The notes below the pieces were generated by a model that made no database searches, was not told where the DNA came from, and saw nothing but the letters and a program-made list of their open reading frames with translations. DNA of 64,000 nt. Source: a virus. Positions within the stretch are counted from its first letter, which is position 1. Each line of letters starts with the position of its first letter. Below, in pieces: positions 32,646 through 40,474 of this stretch. Location of the stretch: the IMG/VR virus record IMGVR_UViG_3300035181_000949, positions 1 to 64,000 of that record; one strand, given 5' to 3'. Position numbers and translations under genes: made by a program.

Positions 32646-33092
32646 CTATTTACTTTCATTTTGACCTTTCAGTTGAATAACAGGAACATCCAGTGCCTTA
32701 AGCATATCAATACCATCAAGCAGCCGATAGTTGTGCCGATAAACTACCCGAGAAATACCTGCTTGCTTAATAAGCTTTGCACATTCTGGGCATGGCGAAT
32801 ATGTTGTGTAGATGGTCGCGCCGAGAGAACCTACTCCTCCACTACGAGCCAACTTCATAAGAGCATTACTCTCAGCATGAAGTGTTTCTGGTCTAGTGGA
32901 TAGATGTCCATCCTCATGCTCGATTTCACAGTTGTTATCCATCCCGGATGGCATACCGTTCCAACCCATGGAAATTACGTTATCACCTTTTACAATGACT
33001 GCTCCTACCTTTAAACGTCTGCCATAAGACATATCAGATACGCGTGCCGCAATATCCATATACAGGAAATCAAGTTTTTCTTGTTTGTTCAT
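32646..33092 (-). CDS. dCMP deaminase
   Basis: 148 residues. Zinc-site motifs of cytidine/dCMP deaminases: ETLHAESNALMK (HAE with catalytic Glu) and YSPCPECAKLI (PCxxC). The GWNGMPSGMDN loop is typical of dCMP deaminases. It makes dUMP for thymidylate synthesis. T4 Cd is 193 residues; this one is shorter, like bacterial versions. Spacing of 6 bases to the upstream gene suggests an operon. Confidence 0.9.
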   Translation of the reverse strand: MNKQEKLDFLYMDIAARVSDMSYGRRLKVGAVIVKGDNVISMGWNGMPSGMDNNCEIEHEDGHLSTRPETLHAESNALMKLARSGGVGSLGATIYTTYSPCPECAKLIKQAGISRVVYRHNYRLLDGIDMLKALDVPVIQLKGQNESK

Positions 33093-33098
33093 ATTCAG

Positions 33099-33464
33099 TT
33101 AATGAATAGTCCTGGGTGTTTCGCCATCGTCCATTCCAAAGTCTTCATCAGGAGCAATGTTCATGTCTTCTTCAAGATCATGGATAACATCACGGAGAAT
33201 TGCGAACAGTTGAGGCTGACCATTTTCAAGTTGATCACGAAGTTCAGAATACAAACCTTCCCCAAGGATTCCAAAGTATCCAACGGCCATGATATAGGTC
33301 TCAACAGATTCCTTTACCTTCTCACTACCTTCAGTGTATTTTACCCCAAAGTAAAGGGCAGCGTGGTTATCGCTGGCATCAATCAAATCAGCAGTTTCGT
33401 TGGCATGCTCTGAACATGCCAGAAGGATTTCGTCCTTCACATCAATATTTTTTACCTTACTCAT
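33099..33464 (-). CDS. unknown acidic protein
   Basis: 121 residues, MSKVKNIDVKDEILLACSEHANETADLIDASDN..., rich in Asp and Glu, ending in DDGETPRTIH. Mostly helical. Overlaps the upstream gene by 4 bases. No family recognised. Confidence 0.55.
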   Translation of the reverse strand: MSKVKNIDVKDEILLACSEHANETADLIDASDNHAALYFGVKYTEGSEKVKESVETYIMAVGYFGILGEGLYSELRDQLENGQPQLFAILRDVIHDLEEDMNIAPDEDFGMDDGETPRTIH

Positions 33465-33694
33465 TGTCTCTCCATAAGTTGTTTAGCTACCAGACGCATA
33501 ATCTCAGCTGAGTTGTTGTAAGTAGATGGAGGAGGAACCTTAACCTGTGTCGCAGCTTCAGTAAGGTCAAGCATGGTATTTACAGACTCATGCAATCGAA
33601 GAGCCAATGTATCAAATCCCAAAGCTAGACATTTACTTCTAGCATCTTCGAGGTCCTGAATGACATCTTTAATTCTGTCTAAGAATGAATCCAT
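33461..33694 (-). CDS. unknown 77-residue helical protein
   Basis: MDSFLDRIKDVIQDLEDARSKC... AAKQLMERQ-like end (RLVAKQLMERQ). Helical with a Pro-rich break (VKVPPPSTYN). Overlaps the next gene by 4 bases. An early-like promoter lies 29 bases upstream. No family recognised. Confidence 0.55.
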   Translation of the reverse strand: MDSFLDRIKDVIQDLEDARSKCLALGFDTLALRLHESVNTMLDLTEAATQVKVPPPSTYNNSAEIMRLVAKQLMERQ

Positions 33695-33722
33695 ATTACT
33701 TGAAGCTCCATGTTATGGAGGA

Positions 33723-33751
33723 ATTATACAACACCATGACTGCAAAGAAAA
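33723..33751 (-). promoter_or_regulatory. early-type promoter (weaker)
   Basis: TTTTCT (33746-33751), 17 bases, TATAAT (33723-33728), leftward, between the helicase fragment and the 77-residue gene. Confidence 0.5.
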
Positions 33752-33757
33752 CTAGAG

Positions 33758-34027
33758 TCAGAAGCTGGACAGGAAGATTTCTCCACCTTGATCGTAACCA
33801 CATTCTTGGACGATGTTATACATCTTCTTGTTTTCGATTTGAACGTGGAGGGCAATCTTTCTCCAAGCACCGTAACCGAAAGAGTGAACCGTTCCAGCTT
33901 GAGCAACTCTCCAGTCATAGCCAGTCTTTTCCAGCTTTGACTTGAGTTCGTCAGCAATGGATTTGTTGTAAGCCATGATAGCGATATCACCAAGCTTACC
34001 TTCAACAATGGCATCCACGACCTTCAT
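33758..34027 (-). pseudogene. fragment of a superfamily 1 (UvrD-like) helicase
   Basis: 89 residues. MKVVDAIVEGKLGDIAIMAYNKSIADEL... TVHSFGYGAW matches motif Ia of UvrD/Dda-type helicases (FNKSIAxEL... TxHSFG). The Walker A motif should be just before it but is absent, and the chain ends after about 90 residues, before motifs II-VI. It is either a remnant or one piece of a helicase split over several genes whose other parts lie outside the window. It retains a start codon and coding composition. Confidence 0.55.
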
Positions 34028-34030
34028 GAT

Positions 34031-34690
34031 TCAAGCAGAAGCATATAGAAGTATTACCTTTAAACCTAGTGTACCATTAGTGCCATATTGCCCACCAGAA
34101 AGATAGTAATCTTTACATTCTGCTAGTTTATCTGCACCGCCAGTATGGAAGAGAGTGCTAGCACCTTCACCTTCCATAACCCAGTAATATTTAGGAGGTA
34201 TACCTGAAATAAGATCACCAGAACCTATTGGGCTGTTATCAAAAGATTTAAGTTTGCCAGATTCAGCATCAAGAACCTTAGCTCCTTCTTTACCTAGAGT
34301 TTGCCAAACACGCTCCATATCCTCGCTAAGCAAATCTCCACTCTTTAAAGAATAACCTGACTTGCTAAGTGTGAATAAAACATTCGACATCAACCCCTTA
34401 CCTCTAAAACTGGGATCAAGGTTAGCATCATCTACTTCCCACCACTTCCCAGTCTTGTGAAGTACACAATATCCTATAGGTTCATTCTGCTTTGCCCATT
34501 CAACAATCACAAAGATATGGTTGTTGGGGCCTTCCTTATTCAGAAAGAGAACAGCACTCTTACCTTCAAATCCAGTGGGATTGTCAATGCGTGTGCCAGC
34601 ATTCAACCACTTAAGTTGAGTTTCTTTAGAAGCAATATCAACGTGCGGTCCAGTTCTATGTTCAAAAGTTTTGATCTCTTGCAACTTCAT
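34031..34690 (-). CDS. acetyltransferase-like (GNAT-fold) protein B
   Basis: 219 residues beginning MKLQEIKTFEHRTGP. NLDPSFRGKGLMSNVLFTL is a GNAT-like acetyl-CoA loop with R-G-K-G-L, better preserved than in the protein at 30449; LKSGDLLSEDMERVWQTL matches that paralogue's ISGDQLSKPAEKIWLNL. Preceding strands (IFVIVEWAKQNEPIGYCVLHK) fit the GNAT core. Weak AATAAATA motif at 34713-34720. Enzyme or virion protein; both are possible. Confidence 0.6.
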   Translation of the reverse strand: MKLQEIKTFEHRTGPHVDIASKETQLKWLNAGTRIDNPTGFEGKSAVLFLNKEGPNNHIFVIVEWAKQNEPIGYCVLHKTGKWWEVDDANLDPSFRGKGLMSNVLFTLSKSGYSLKSGDLLSEDMERVWQTLGKEGAKVLDAESGKLKSFDNSPIGSGDLISGIPPKYYWVMEGEGASTLFHTGGADKLAECKDYYLSGGQYGTNGTLGLKVILLYASA

Positions 34691-34765
34691 TTAACATCCT
34701 TAATCAAGAATGTATTTATTCTTTACAGCTTCTCGATCAAGTCTGCTGTTAGTGATACATCGAAT

Positions 34766-34822
34766 GTACTGGACCATATAGGAGTATTTTCAAGCGTCTA
34801 AGCCTGCTCTTTCGTCCAGTAC
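34766..34822 (-). repeat. inverted repeat after the Dam gene
   Basis: GTACTGGAC (34766-34774) and GTCCAGTAC (34814-34822), 9 bp with a 39-base loop, begin directly after the Dam stop codon. Could end or stabilise the Dam transcript; no T tract. Confidence 0.4.
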
Positions 34823-35677
34823 TTATTTTGCTTTGAAGACTGCGAGTATTTCGCTAGCAGCATTTTCATGGTCTTTGTATCTTCCCATACTTCGTGAAAC
34901 ATCAAATGTCATGGTTTCATCAGCTGTAGCATAAAGTTCTTTAGCTAAAGAAGAGTTATGATTGGAAATAACAGTTGTCACTCCAACGTTGCGAAGTTCA
35001 TCTGCTAAATTCGCAAGTAATGTCTGTTGCTCAATAGAGAACTCACCTTTAGCATATTGAACAAATGTAGCAAGCTTATCATCTTGTGGAAGATAAGGAG
35101 GGTCACAATAAATAACATCTCCTCTCTTAGCAGTTATCATTAGCTCTTCAAAAGAGGCATGTACAAACTGCGCTGAATTAGACATCTCATGTGCATAAAG
35201 AAATCGTTCTTCAGCGAAGGCTGCAGGCTTTCCCTTATGTTTAAAACCAAGATTATAAGGTGTAGTGAATTTACCATGCCGGTTATATCTGCACAGTCCA
35301 TTAAAGCAATGCTGATTTAAATAAATGAAAAGAGCAGCTTTGCGCCGGAGGTCCGTAGTCTCATTAAACTCTGCACGACGCTCATAGAAGTTTGCTTCAC
35401 CGTCAGTACCAAATTCTTCTTGTGAGAAGAGCGGGCGTATAACTTCTACAAAATCTTGACCTTCTGTTTTTATAAAATTGAAAACAGAAATCAAATCCCC
35501 GTTAATGTCTCCGCCAACATAGTTGAGAATAGGCCTATTAATCATTAAAGAACCTGAACCAATAAATGGTTCAATAAGTCGCTCTCCATGAGAGATTAAC
35601 GGGATTATTGTTGGAAGAACTTTAAACTTGTTTCCTGCCCACTTCAAAAATGGACGAATATTTTTTTCTGATGTCAT
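34823..35677 (-). CDS. dam: Dam-like N6-adenine DNA methyltransferase
   Basis: 284 residues. Class alpha order: FLKWAGNKFK at the start, the AdoMet motif EPFIGSGSLM (FxGxG), GGDIN, and the catalytic DPPY in VIYCDPPYLP. The NRxGxFxxPYN segment (NRHGKFTTPYN) is typical of Dam/MboI-type GATC methylases. It should methylate adenine in GATC and so protect phage DNA from host enzymes; GATC specificity is inferred from the family. A second methylase follows upstream. Confidence 0.9.
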   Translation of the reverse strand: MTSEKNIRPFLKWAGNKFKVLPTIIPLISHGERLIEPFIGSGSLMINRPILNYVGGDINGDLISVFNFIKTEGQDFVEVIRPLFSQEEFGTDGEANFYERRAEFNETTDLRRKAALFIYLNQHCFNGLCRYNRHGKFTTPYNLGFKHKGKPAAFAEERFLYAHEMSNSAQFVHASFEELMITAKRGDVIYCDPPYLPQDDKLATFVQYAKGEFSIEQQTLLANLADELRNVGVTTVISNHNSSLAKELYATADETMTFDVSRSMGRYKDHENAASEILAVFKAK

Positions 35678-35715
35678 TATGCTCCATCGCTTTGACTGTT
35701 ATTAAGAATGATTCT

Positions 35716-36801
35716 TTACTCCAATAAAGCAGATAATGCTTCTTTCATCTCTTCTGTTATAGGGCAGTTTTCAAATTGCTTCACGCCGCATATCCATCTA
35801 CCACCTTTAATAAGTGATAGCGCTTCACCATTAGCTTTAAACCACTCATTAAGCAGAGCTGCTCCCATTACAATATCAATTTTATGTTTTGGCAACAAAG
35901 CATTATCTAAGTGCTTTCCTGAAGTTCCACTAAAAAAAACAGGCCATCTACGAATAGGTCCGCCAACATAGAATAGTTTATCACCTACTGGAGTATGATG
36001 AACCCTCGGCCATTTATCACATTCTGTTTCTTCAATGAGAACAATCTTTCCTTCTTTAATGTACTCACCACCTCGCTTAGCTTCCACAGCAGCGCGCAGA
36101 GGTGCGCTGCCGACAGTAGCTTTAAACCATTCACCCATTGTTCCAGCAGGAATAAAATCAATCAACCAAGTAAAACCATTGCTCTCAAAAAGAATTTTAT
36201 CTCCAAGATTAGTCTTAACTTTTTTCTGTTTTAAACCCTTTTGCCATCTGAAGATCAAAGTATCTACAGCAGCATTTTCCCATTCTACCTGTTCGTGACA
36301 AAAAATAACATCAGTAAATGCACCAAGAGAAAGCATTTTCTTACGAAGTTCTTTCCCTCTGCTACTATCTGAAAATAATGATGATGGAACAATAAAAATT
36401 ATTTCACCCTTATCATTCAAATGATTTATACACTTATCAATGATATGCAAATATGCATTAGCAGTGCGTGGCAAAACACCAGTCCAATTATTGAACCAAT
36501 CTGGGGTTAAAAGTTTTCCAGCAACATATGGGGGATTACCAATTACAGTGTCGAACTTCTGATCTTCATCTACATCGAAGAAATTGCTTATCAGATATTG
36601 GTGCTTTAGATTATCTGGCACTACAGATGCATCTATTTCAATAGCAATGCAATCTGGTAAAACTTCAACAAACCTGCCGGAACCCGCTGATGGCTCGAGA
36701 GTGAGACCCTTATTTTTCTTCAATTTTACCATCGTCTGGACAACATCGCGAGGTGTCCAGTGTTGCCCAAGATCACCAACTTTTTGATTTTCATTTATCA
36801 T
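35716..36801 (-). CDS. second N6-adenine DNA methyltransferase (NPPY type)
   Basis: 361 residues. LGQHWTPRDVVQTMV is the region-X start typical of Type I/IIG-like (gamma class) methylases; LEPSAGSGRFV is the AdoMet-binding motif I; VIGNPPYVAGKLL is the catalytic NPPY. The C-terminal half (residues 230-361) probably recognises DNA. It lies just downstream of a PD-(D/E)XK-like nuclease gene, which raises the possibility of a restriction-modification pair. A palindrome with an embedded late-type motif precedes it. Confidence 0.85.
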   Translation of the reverse strand: MINENQKVGDLGQHWTPRDVVQTMVKLKKNKGLTLEPSAGSGRFVEVLPDCIAIEIDASVVPDNLKHQYLISNFFDVDEDQKFDTVIGNPPYVAGKLLTPDWFNNWTGVLPRTANAYLHIIDKCINHLNDKGEIIFIVPSSLFSDSSRGKELRKKMLSLGAFTDVIFCHEQVEWENAAVDTLIFRWQKGLKQKKVKTNLGDKILFESNGFTWLIDFIPAGTMGEWFKATVGSAPLRAAVEAKRGGEYIKEGKIVLIEETECDKWPRVHHTPVGDKLFYVGGPIRRWPVFFSGTSGKHLDNALLPKHKIDIVMGAALLNEWFKANGEALSLIKGGRWICGVKQFENCPITEEMKEALSALLE

Positions 36802-36815
36802 TTACTGTCCTTAAT

Positions 36816-36853
36816 CAGGTTCGTATAACAATATTTATTGTTATACGAACCTG
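36816..36853 (-). repeat. 17-bp palindrome with embedded AATAAATA
   Basis: CAGGTTCGTATAACAAT (36816-36832) pairs perfectly with 36837-36853 across ATTT. On the minus strand the loop region reads AATAAATA, a late-promoter-like motif. It overlaps the stop codon of the nuclease gene and could act as terminator, as processing site, or to control the following methylase. Confidence 0.6.
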
Positions 36854-37773
36854 AAGTACCAACCAAGATCATTGTTGTTAAAAATACGAAAATAGTTGCC
36901 AACTGTATCCTTCTCATTTGATCCTGGAATGATAACACCAGCATCAACAAGTGCGTCAAATGATGTAGCATCAGGGCTGACAGAACGAATAATACCATCC
37001 TTTATACAAGTGAAAGCATCCCATTCCTTTGTTGTATTTCTAAAAAATGATTTTATAATTTCACAACGCAATTGATGCGATGAAAAAATTCCATTCTTGA
37101 AACAGTTATCAATTGATGCTGCTGAGAATTCCGAACCTGTAGCATTCATAAGCTTAATCAAAAACTCTTTAGCAATTTTTGGTCCAGATTGTTTAAATTG
37201 TGCAGACCACATTTCACCAGTCTTTCCGTCTTTCCAAGGTTCAAATGCTGTACGACCTTTATTAACTTCATTTGGTATGAAGTTGTAAAGTTTGCTCAAT
37301 GCCATCATTTCTTTATAGAAAGAATTTCCAGATTTAGTTGAAAATACTCTAACGCCATCACCTTTGAGTTCAATTGTTTTATTATCAACTTTCAAATCAC
37401 CTTCGTTCTTCTTTTTAGAAATTTTTACTCTTGGCGAGCAAACGATTGCCATAAGTTCTCCCTCTCCACAAGCTGCAGTAGGAGTACCGAGACCAGTCGA
37501 TCGACGTGCAAATAAATGGGCAGCAAGTTCAATATATTTCTTGTTGAAATACTTAAACATTTCAACATTGTCAAGCAGCAAACAATCAGGATTAAAAATT
37601 TTGTCAGATTGAAAATCAGCAATATATTCTTTTACAGAAATATTTGTTCTTGAAATGCATCCGGACACATTGAAAATAATGTCTTCCAAAGCTTTATCCT
37701 GCTTGCCGGTAATCTTTTGCAAGTGAGAACGTAATTGGGTATCAATTTCAAGTGTTTCATCTTTGAGTGTCAT
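36841..37773 (-). CDS. putative PD-(D/E)XK nuclease next to methylases
   Basis: 310 residues from ATG 37773 (MTLKDETLEIDTQL), with GGAG 9 bases before it; the upstream ATG overlaps the promoter -10 and is rejected. CGEGELMAIVCSP...KNEGDLKVDNKTIELKGDGVRVFS has the E..GD(L/I)...(I/V)E(L/V)KG pattern of PD-(D/E)XK nucleases: Glu, then Asp, then E-x-K. The flanks are helical with no second domain recognised. With two methylases downstream it may cut unmodified (host) DNA, or be an unrelated phage nuclease. Strong early-type promoter upstream. Confidence 0.6.
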   Translation of the reverse strand: MTLKDETLEIDTQLRSHLQKITGKQDKALEDIIFNVSGCISRTNISVKEYIADFQSDKIFNPDCLLLDNVEMFKYFNKKYIELAAHLFARRSTGLGTPTAACGEGELMAIVCSPRVKISKKKNEGDLKVDNKTIELKGDGVRVFSTKSGNSFYKEMMALSKLYNFIPNEVNKGRTAFEPWKDGKTGEMWSAQFKQSGPKIAKEFLIKLMNATGSEFSAASIDNCFKNGIFSSHQLRCEIIKSFFRNTTKEWDAFTCIKDGIIRSVSPDATSFDALVDAGVIIPGSNEKDTVGNYFRIFNNNDLGWYFRFV

Positions 37774-37798
37774 CGTACTATCTCCATCAATTAAATGT

Positions 37799-37827
37799 AT
37801 TATACACTGCAACCTGACAAATGTACA
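37799..37827 (-). promoter_or_regulatory. early-type promoter of the nuclease gene
   Basis: TGTACA (37822-37827), 17 bases, TATAAT (37799-37804), leftward, with the GTTAC-type element further upstream (37838-37865). The gap to 37976 holds no gene. Confidence 0.8.
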
Positions 37828-37976
37828 TACTTATTTGCTGTTATTTTGTTACTAACTTTTAAGGTAACTTTTGTTACCGAAATCTCTACTCCAGACAATG
37901 CATCTGAATGATGACATAAGTCAAACACTCTTAAAATCCCTGAGCAGAACAAACCTACCCAGGAATTTGGCTTAGA

Positions 37977-38426
37977 TCAAAGCAACCGAGCAGAGCCTAG
38001 AGAGAAGTAGAAGCTGTCACCGAATTTGGAATTGCGGATCTTGTTATGTTCTATCAATGCTTTGTAAGAGACATAACCCTTAAACTTGAATTCTGGATGT
38101 GTGAGCTGTTCGAAGATGGCATAGATAACGTCGCGACCCGATCTAATCTCTGAATCAGCGAATCCTTTTTCTCGGGCGCTGATAGTGATAGTTGTCCCAG
38201 CATAAGATTTGATGTCGTATGCAGTGCCTTGAAAATCGAAGTCAAGCGTGGCGTACTTGTCATCAGGAACGACAATGCCTTTTGGTTGGAGATAATTTTT
38301 AATATGAGCGTCTATCGCCATACCAAATTGTGCAGTTTGATTTTTACTACGATTCACATCAGCGTAATCTTCTGCTGTGAGTTTGAATTTTTGACCTGCT
38401 GTGAGGCCTAGAGAACTGAATGTCAT
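37977..38426 (-). CDS. unknown protein with a D...DxK pattern
   Basis: 149 residues, MTFSSLGLTAGQKFKLTAEDY... SLGSARLL. TLDFDFQGTAYDIKSYAG has a D...D-x-K spacing reminiscent of small PD-(D/E)XK folds, and AREKGFADSEIRSGRDVIYAIFEQL follows. I cannot say it is a nuclease. It has its own early-type promoter and a leader hairpin. Confidence 0.5.
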   Translation of the reverse strand: MTFSSLGLTAGQKFKLTAEDYADVNRSKNQTAQFGMAIDAHIKNYLQPKGIVVPDDKYATLDFDFQGTAYDIKSYAGTTITISAREKGFADSEIRSGRDVIYAIFEQLTHPEFKFKGYVSYKALIEHNKIRNSKFGDSFYFSLGSARLL

Positions 38427-38503
38427 AAGTATTCCTTTTTTAGGTTTGCTGAATTTAGTGAATCAGCGTCATCTACAACAGTCAATCTGCTGTAGATGTT
38501 TTA

Positions 38504-38531
38504 ATTATACCACGAATTTAGTATAAGCAAA
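38504..38531 (-). promoter_or_regulatory. early-type promoter with leader hairpin
   Basis: TTTGCT (38526-38531), 16 bases, TATAAT (38504-38509), leftward. The transcript leader contains CATCTACA (38470-38477) paired with 38491-38498. Confidence 0.65.
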
Positions 38532-38538
38532 CTGGGAT

Positions 38539-38937
38539 TTATTTCTCGTTTAGTTTAGCTACCCATTTATTCGCAATTTCACACATTGCATTTATTTTAT
38601 CAGGGGTGAGTTCGCCATGATTAGATTTTGTTATTAACAGATAATCAGCACCATAAGTTGCATAATAAAGAATAATGTTGCTAACTCTGTCTCTGCATCT
38701 AGCTTTTTCTGTTTTGCTTTCAAAGTTCCGCATCCATTTATTGTAATCAAATGCGTCTTCAGGAATACCATTTAATGATAATGGTATAAGATGCACATGC
38801 ATAAGTTTATTAAAATCCTGCCCAACAGGTACTTTAGTAGCTACATCTCGACCAAAGACTTTACTAGAACACGGGTCAAACAACTTTTTCCAAGCCTTGA
38901 ATTCTTCTGCTAATTTACCATTGAAGTGTAACTGCAT
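38539..38937 (-). CDS. YafO-like mRNA interferase toxin
   Basis: 132 residues. The order FGRDVA...LMHVHLI...SNIILYYATYGADYLLITKSNHGEL... and a helical end parallels YafO toxins (FGRD...HIHL...LVYC...WLLIAI..PH). These are ribosome-associated mRNA nucleases paired with a small antitoxin encoded upstream. Such a small gene (38961-39121) is present but apparently frameshifted. Possible roles are host-mRNA cutting, defence against other phages, or an inactivated remnant. Family assignment by motif order only. Confidence 0.55.
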   Translation of the reverse strand: MQLHFNGKLAEEFKAWKKLFDPCSSKVFGRDVATKVPVGQDFNKLMHVHLIPLSLNGIPEDAFDYNKWMRNFESKTEKARCRDRVSNIILYYATYGADYLLITKSNHGELTPDKINAMCEIANKWVAKLNEK

Positions 38938-38960
38938 TTCTTAGAAGTAAAAACTCTCAT

Positions 38961-39121
38961 TTATACTTCCACAAATTCCATTTCTTCAATTTCTTTATCA
39001 GAAGGAAAATCACATTTGACAGAAATGGTTTTCGCAAGCTCTTCCATTTCTTTTCTTTCTTTAAGAGTAATTACTCTTTCTGATTGGTCATTTTTTTAAA
39101 TTCTGCTAATAGCATATCCAT
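38961..39121 (-). pseudogene. antitoxin-like mini-gene, frameshifted in an A7 run
   Basis: AAGGAT precedes MDMLLAEFKK, which then leaves frame at seven A/T (39091-39097). One base more would continue NDQSERVITLKERKEMEELAKTIS... to EEMEFVEV and a stop 23 bases before the toxin start. The joined protein would be about 53 acidic residues, the size and position expected of an antitoxin. Either a homopolymer sequencing error or true inactivation. Confidence 0.45.
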
Positions 39122-39153
39122 ATCCTTATTTTATCAATGCTATTTATCAGATT

Positions 39154-39945
39154 TTAAGCTTCTAAAACGCTCGGGTTGTTACGTAGATACCCAATGTCAG
39201 TTCGCACTTGAACATCACTACGCATTACAAGCCCAGTAGGTCGAAACTTTTCTGGGATTTTAGCGAGCTGTTCTTCAGTAAGAGGTGCCTCGAAGCTGAC
39301 TCTCGAAACATACGAACCCCACTTAAAAAATTCGGGTTCATCTTCCCATGGCTTACCAGCTTCACGAAGCATTTTCTTCTTAGCTTCCGAACCAACCCCA
39401 TGCAGAGTTTTGTGAGAGAAGATAGCTTGTGCTGCCATCGAGATACTATTCTTAATAGCATCATCCTGACGCCAGATAAAGTTATCTTTAACGTCCTCAA
39501 AACTTTCTACATTCCAAACACGGCAATCAAAGACACCAAGCAGATGAGCTTTTTCAGGGAGACGTGTAGCAAGTTCTTTTGTGAAGAACGCACTTGCCAT
39601 CCCAGCAAGAACAGAAGTTAGCTTCTGAAACTTACCATCAAACATGTACGAGGACTCTGCGAGTGGATCTTTGTTTAACCAGTAGAGAGTGATCTCATCC
39701 GATTGAGTGTAACCTAACTTTGCATGAGTGTGCTCAACTAGATAGCGAGCAGTATCGATCATGAGCGTGCTTAGACGCACATCATACGGCCGAGCAAGAC
39801 CCTTCGTGAAGGTGTGAAATGCTTTGCCATCAAGACGAGCCATTAGAGGCTTGTTAGGATCGCAACGTCTTCCAGCTTCAACTCGTTCTGCTGCCTTTAG
39901 GCGATCACCCATAGGGTCCATTACAACATTTGTTTCTTGTTCCAC
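39154..39945 (-). CDS. Thg1-like 3'-5' RNA polymerase (tRNA-His guanylyltransferase-like)
   Basis: 263 residues. MARLDGKAFHTFTKGLARPYDVRL matches the Thg1 RxDGRxFHxFT...RPxD block with a metal-binding Asp, and LGYTQSDEITLYW matches (Y)xQSDE(I/Y) with the second Asp. The central ASAFFTKELATR and FDCRVW segments also fit. Thg1-like proteins add nucleotides in the 3'-5' direction, either G-1 on tRNA-His or to repair 5'-truncated tRNAs. The start shown is GTG; an in-frame ATG eight codons later (MDPMGDRLK) is an alternative. It shares one base with the stop of the 2H gene, so the two are coupled. Confidence 0.85.
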   Translation of the reverse strand: MEQETNVVMDPMGDRLKAAERVEAGRRCDPNKPLMARLDGKAFHTFTKGLARPYDVRLSTLMIDTARYLVEHTHAKLGYTQSDEITLYWLNKDPLAESSYMFDGKFQKLTSVLAGMASAFFTKELATRLPEKAHLLGVFDCRVWNVESFEDVKDNFIWRQDDAIKNSISMAAQAIFSHKTLHGVGSEAKKKMLREAGKPWEDEPEFFKWGSYVSRVSFEAPLTEEQLAKIPEKFRPTGLVMRSDVQVRTDIGYLRNNPSVLEA

Positions 39946-40406
39946 TATTTACCCCATTTTAAATCCAACGCTTCCACATATGCCTCGCCCAATATGATGT
40001 CATGAGGGAAGATTGGTATGCCCATTGTACTGTTGTCAGTGTAATTATATGAGAGCGTAATGTGTGGTCTATATACGGCATAGTCGTACGTCGCATCTTC
40101 ATTCTCAGACATAATCTGATTATGCAGGGCAGATACACCAGGTGCGTCAAGCTTCATCACTAAAACGTTTTCACCCTTTTGACCACTAAAGATGTCATAC
40201 CCAGCAAATCGAGCAACATATTTCTGACCATGATCAAGATTTATTTGATTACAATGTGTTCGACTGTAAATCACAGTCGTGTGCAATCGATTTTTGAACA
40301 TGGAAGTTCGTACTGGTACCCCAGCATCCTTACAGTGTTTATACAGAAGTTCATTGGCTGGATTCAGGACGTGAAGACCTACGTAAGTTCCCAACTTAGA
40401 TGCCAT
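39945..40406 (-). CDS. acb1: 2H phosphodiesterase, Acb1-like anti-CBASS protein
   Basis: 153 residues, the size of T4 gp57B (Acb1). Two H-x-T motifs (RLHTTVIYSR and RPHITLSY) about 70 residues apart give the catalytic pair of the 2H phosphoesterase fold; the opening GTYVGLHV and the YSR after the first motif resemble the Acb1 group. Acb1 degrades the cyclic nucleotides that trigger CBASS defence. Generic 2H RNA ligase/phosphodiesterase is the alternative, and the overlap with a Thg1-like gene would suit an RNA-repair role as well. Confidence 0.72.
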   Translation of the reverse strand: MASKLGTYVGLHVLNPANELLYKHCKDAGVPVRTSMFKNRLHTTVIYSRTHCNQINLDHGQKYVARFAGYDIFSGQKGENVLVMKLDAPGVSALHNQIMSENEDATYDYAVYRPHITLSYNYTDNSTMGIPIFPHDIILGEAYVEALDLKWGK

Positions 40407-40474
40407 TTAAATTTTTCCTTATGTGAATTTGTAGCATAGTCCTATTATAAACAGGGCTATGCTTGGTTAAATCT

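Noticed and set aside
36816-36853. Palindrome as a recombination or att site
   Set aside because: No integrase in the window and the palindrome overlaps a stop codon; terminator, processing or promoter-linked roles are simpler.
37774-37812. Upstream ATG for the nuclease gene (MQCIIHLIDG...)
   Set aside because: It begins within the promoter -10/TATAAT region, so it cannot lie in the transcript; the ATG at 37773 has a good ribosome-binding site.
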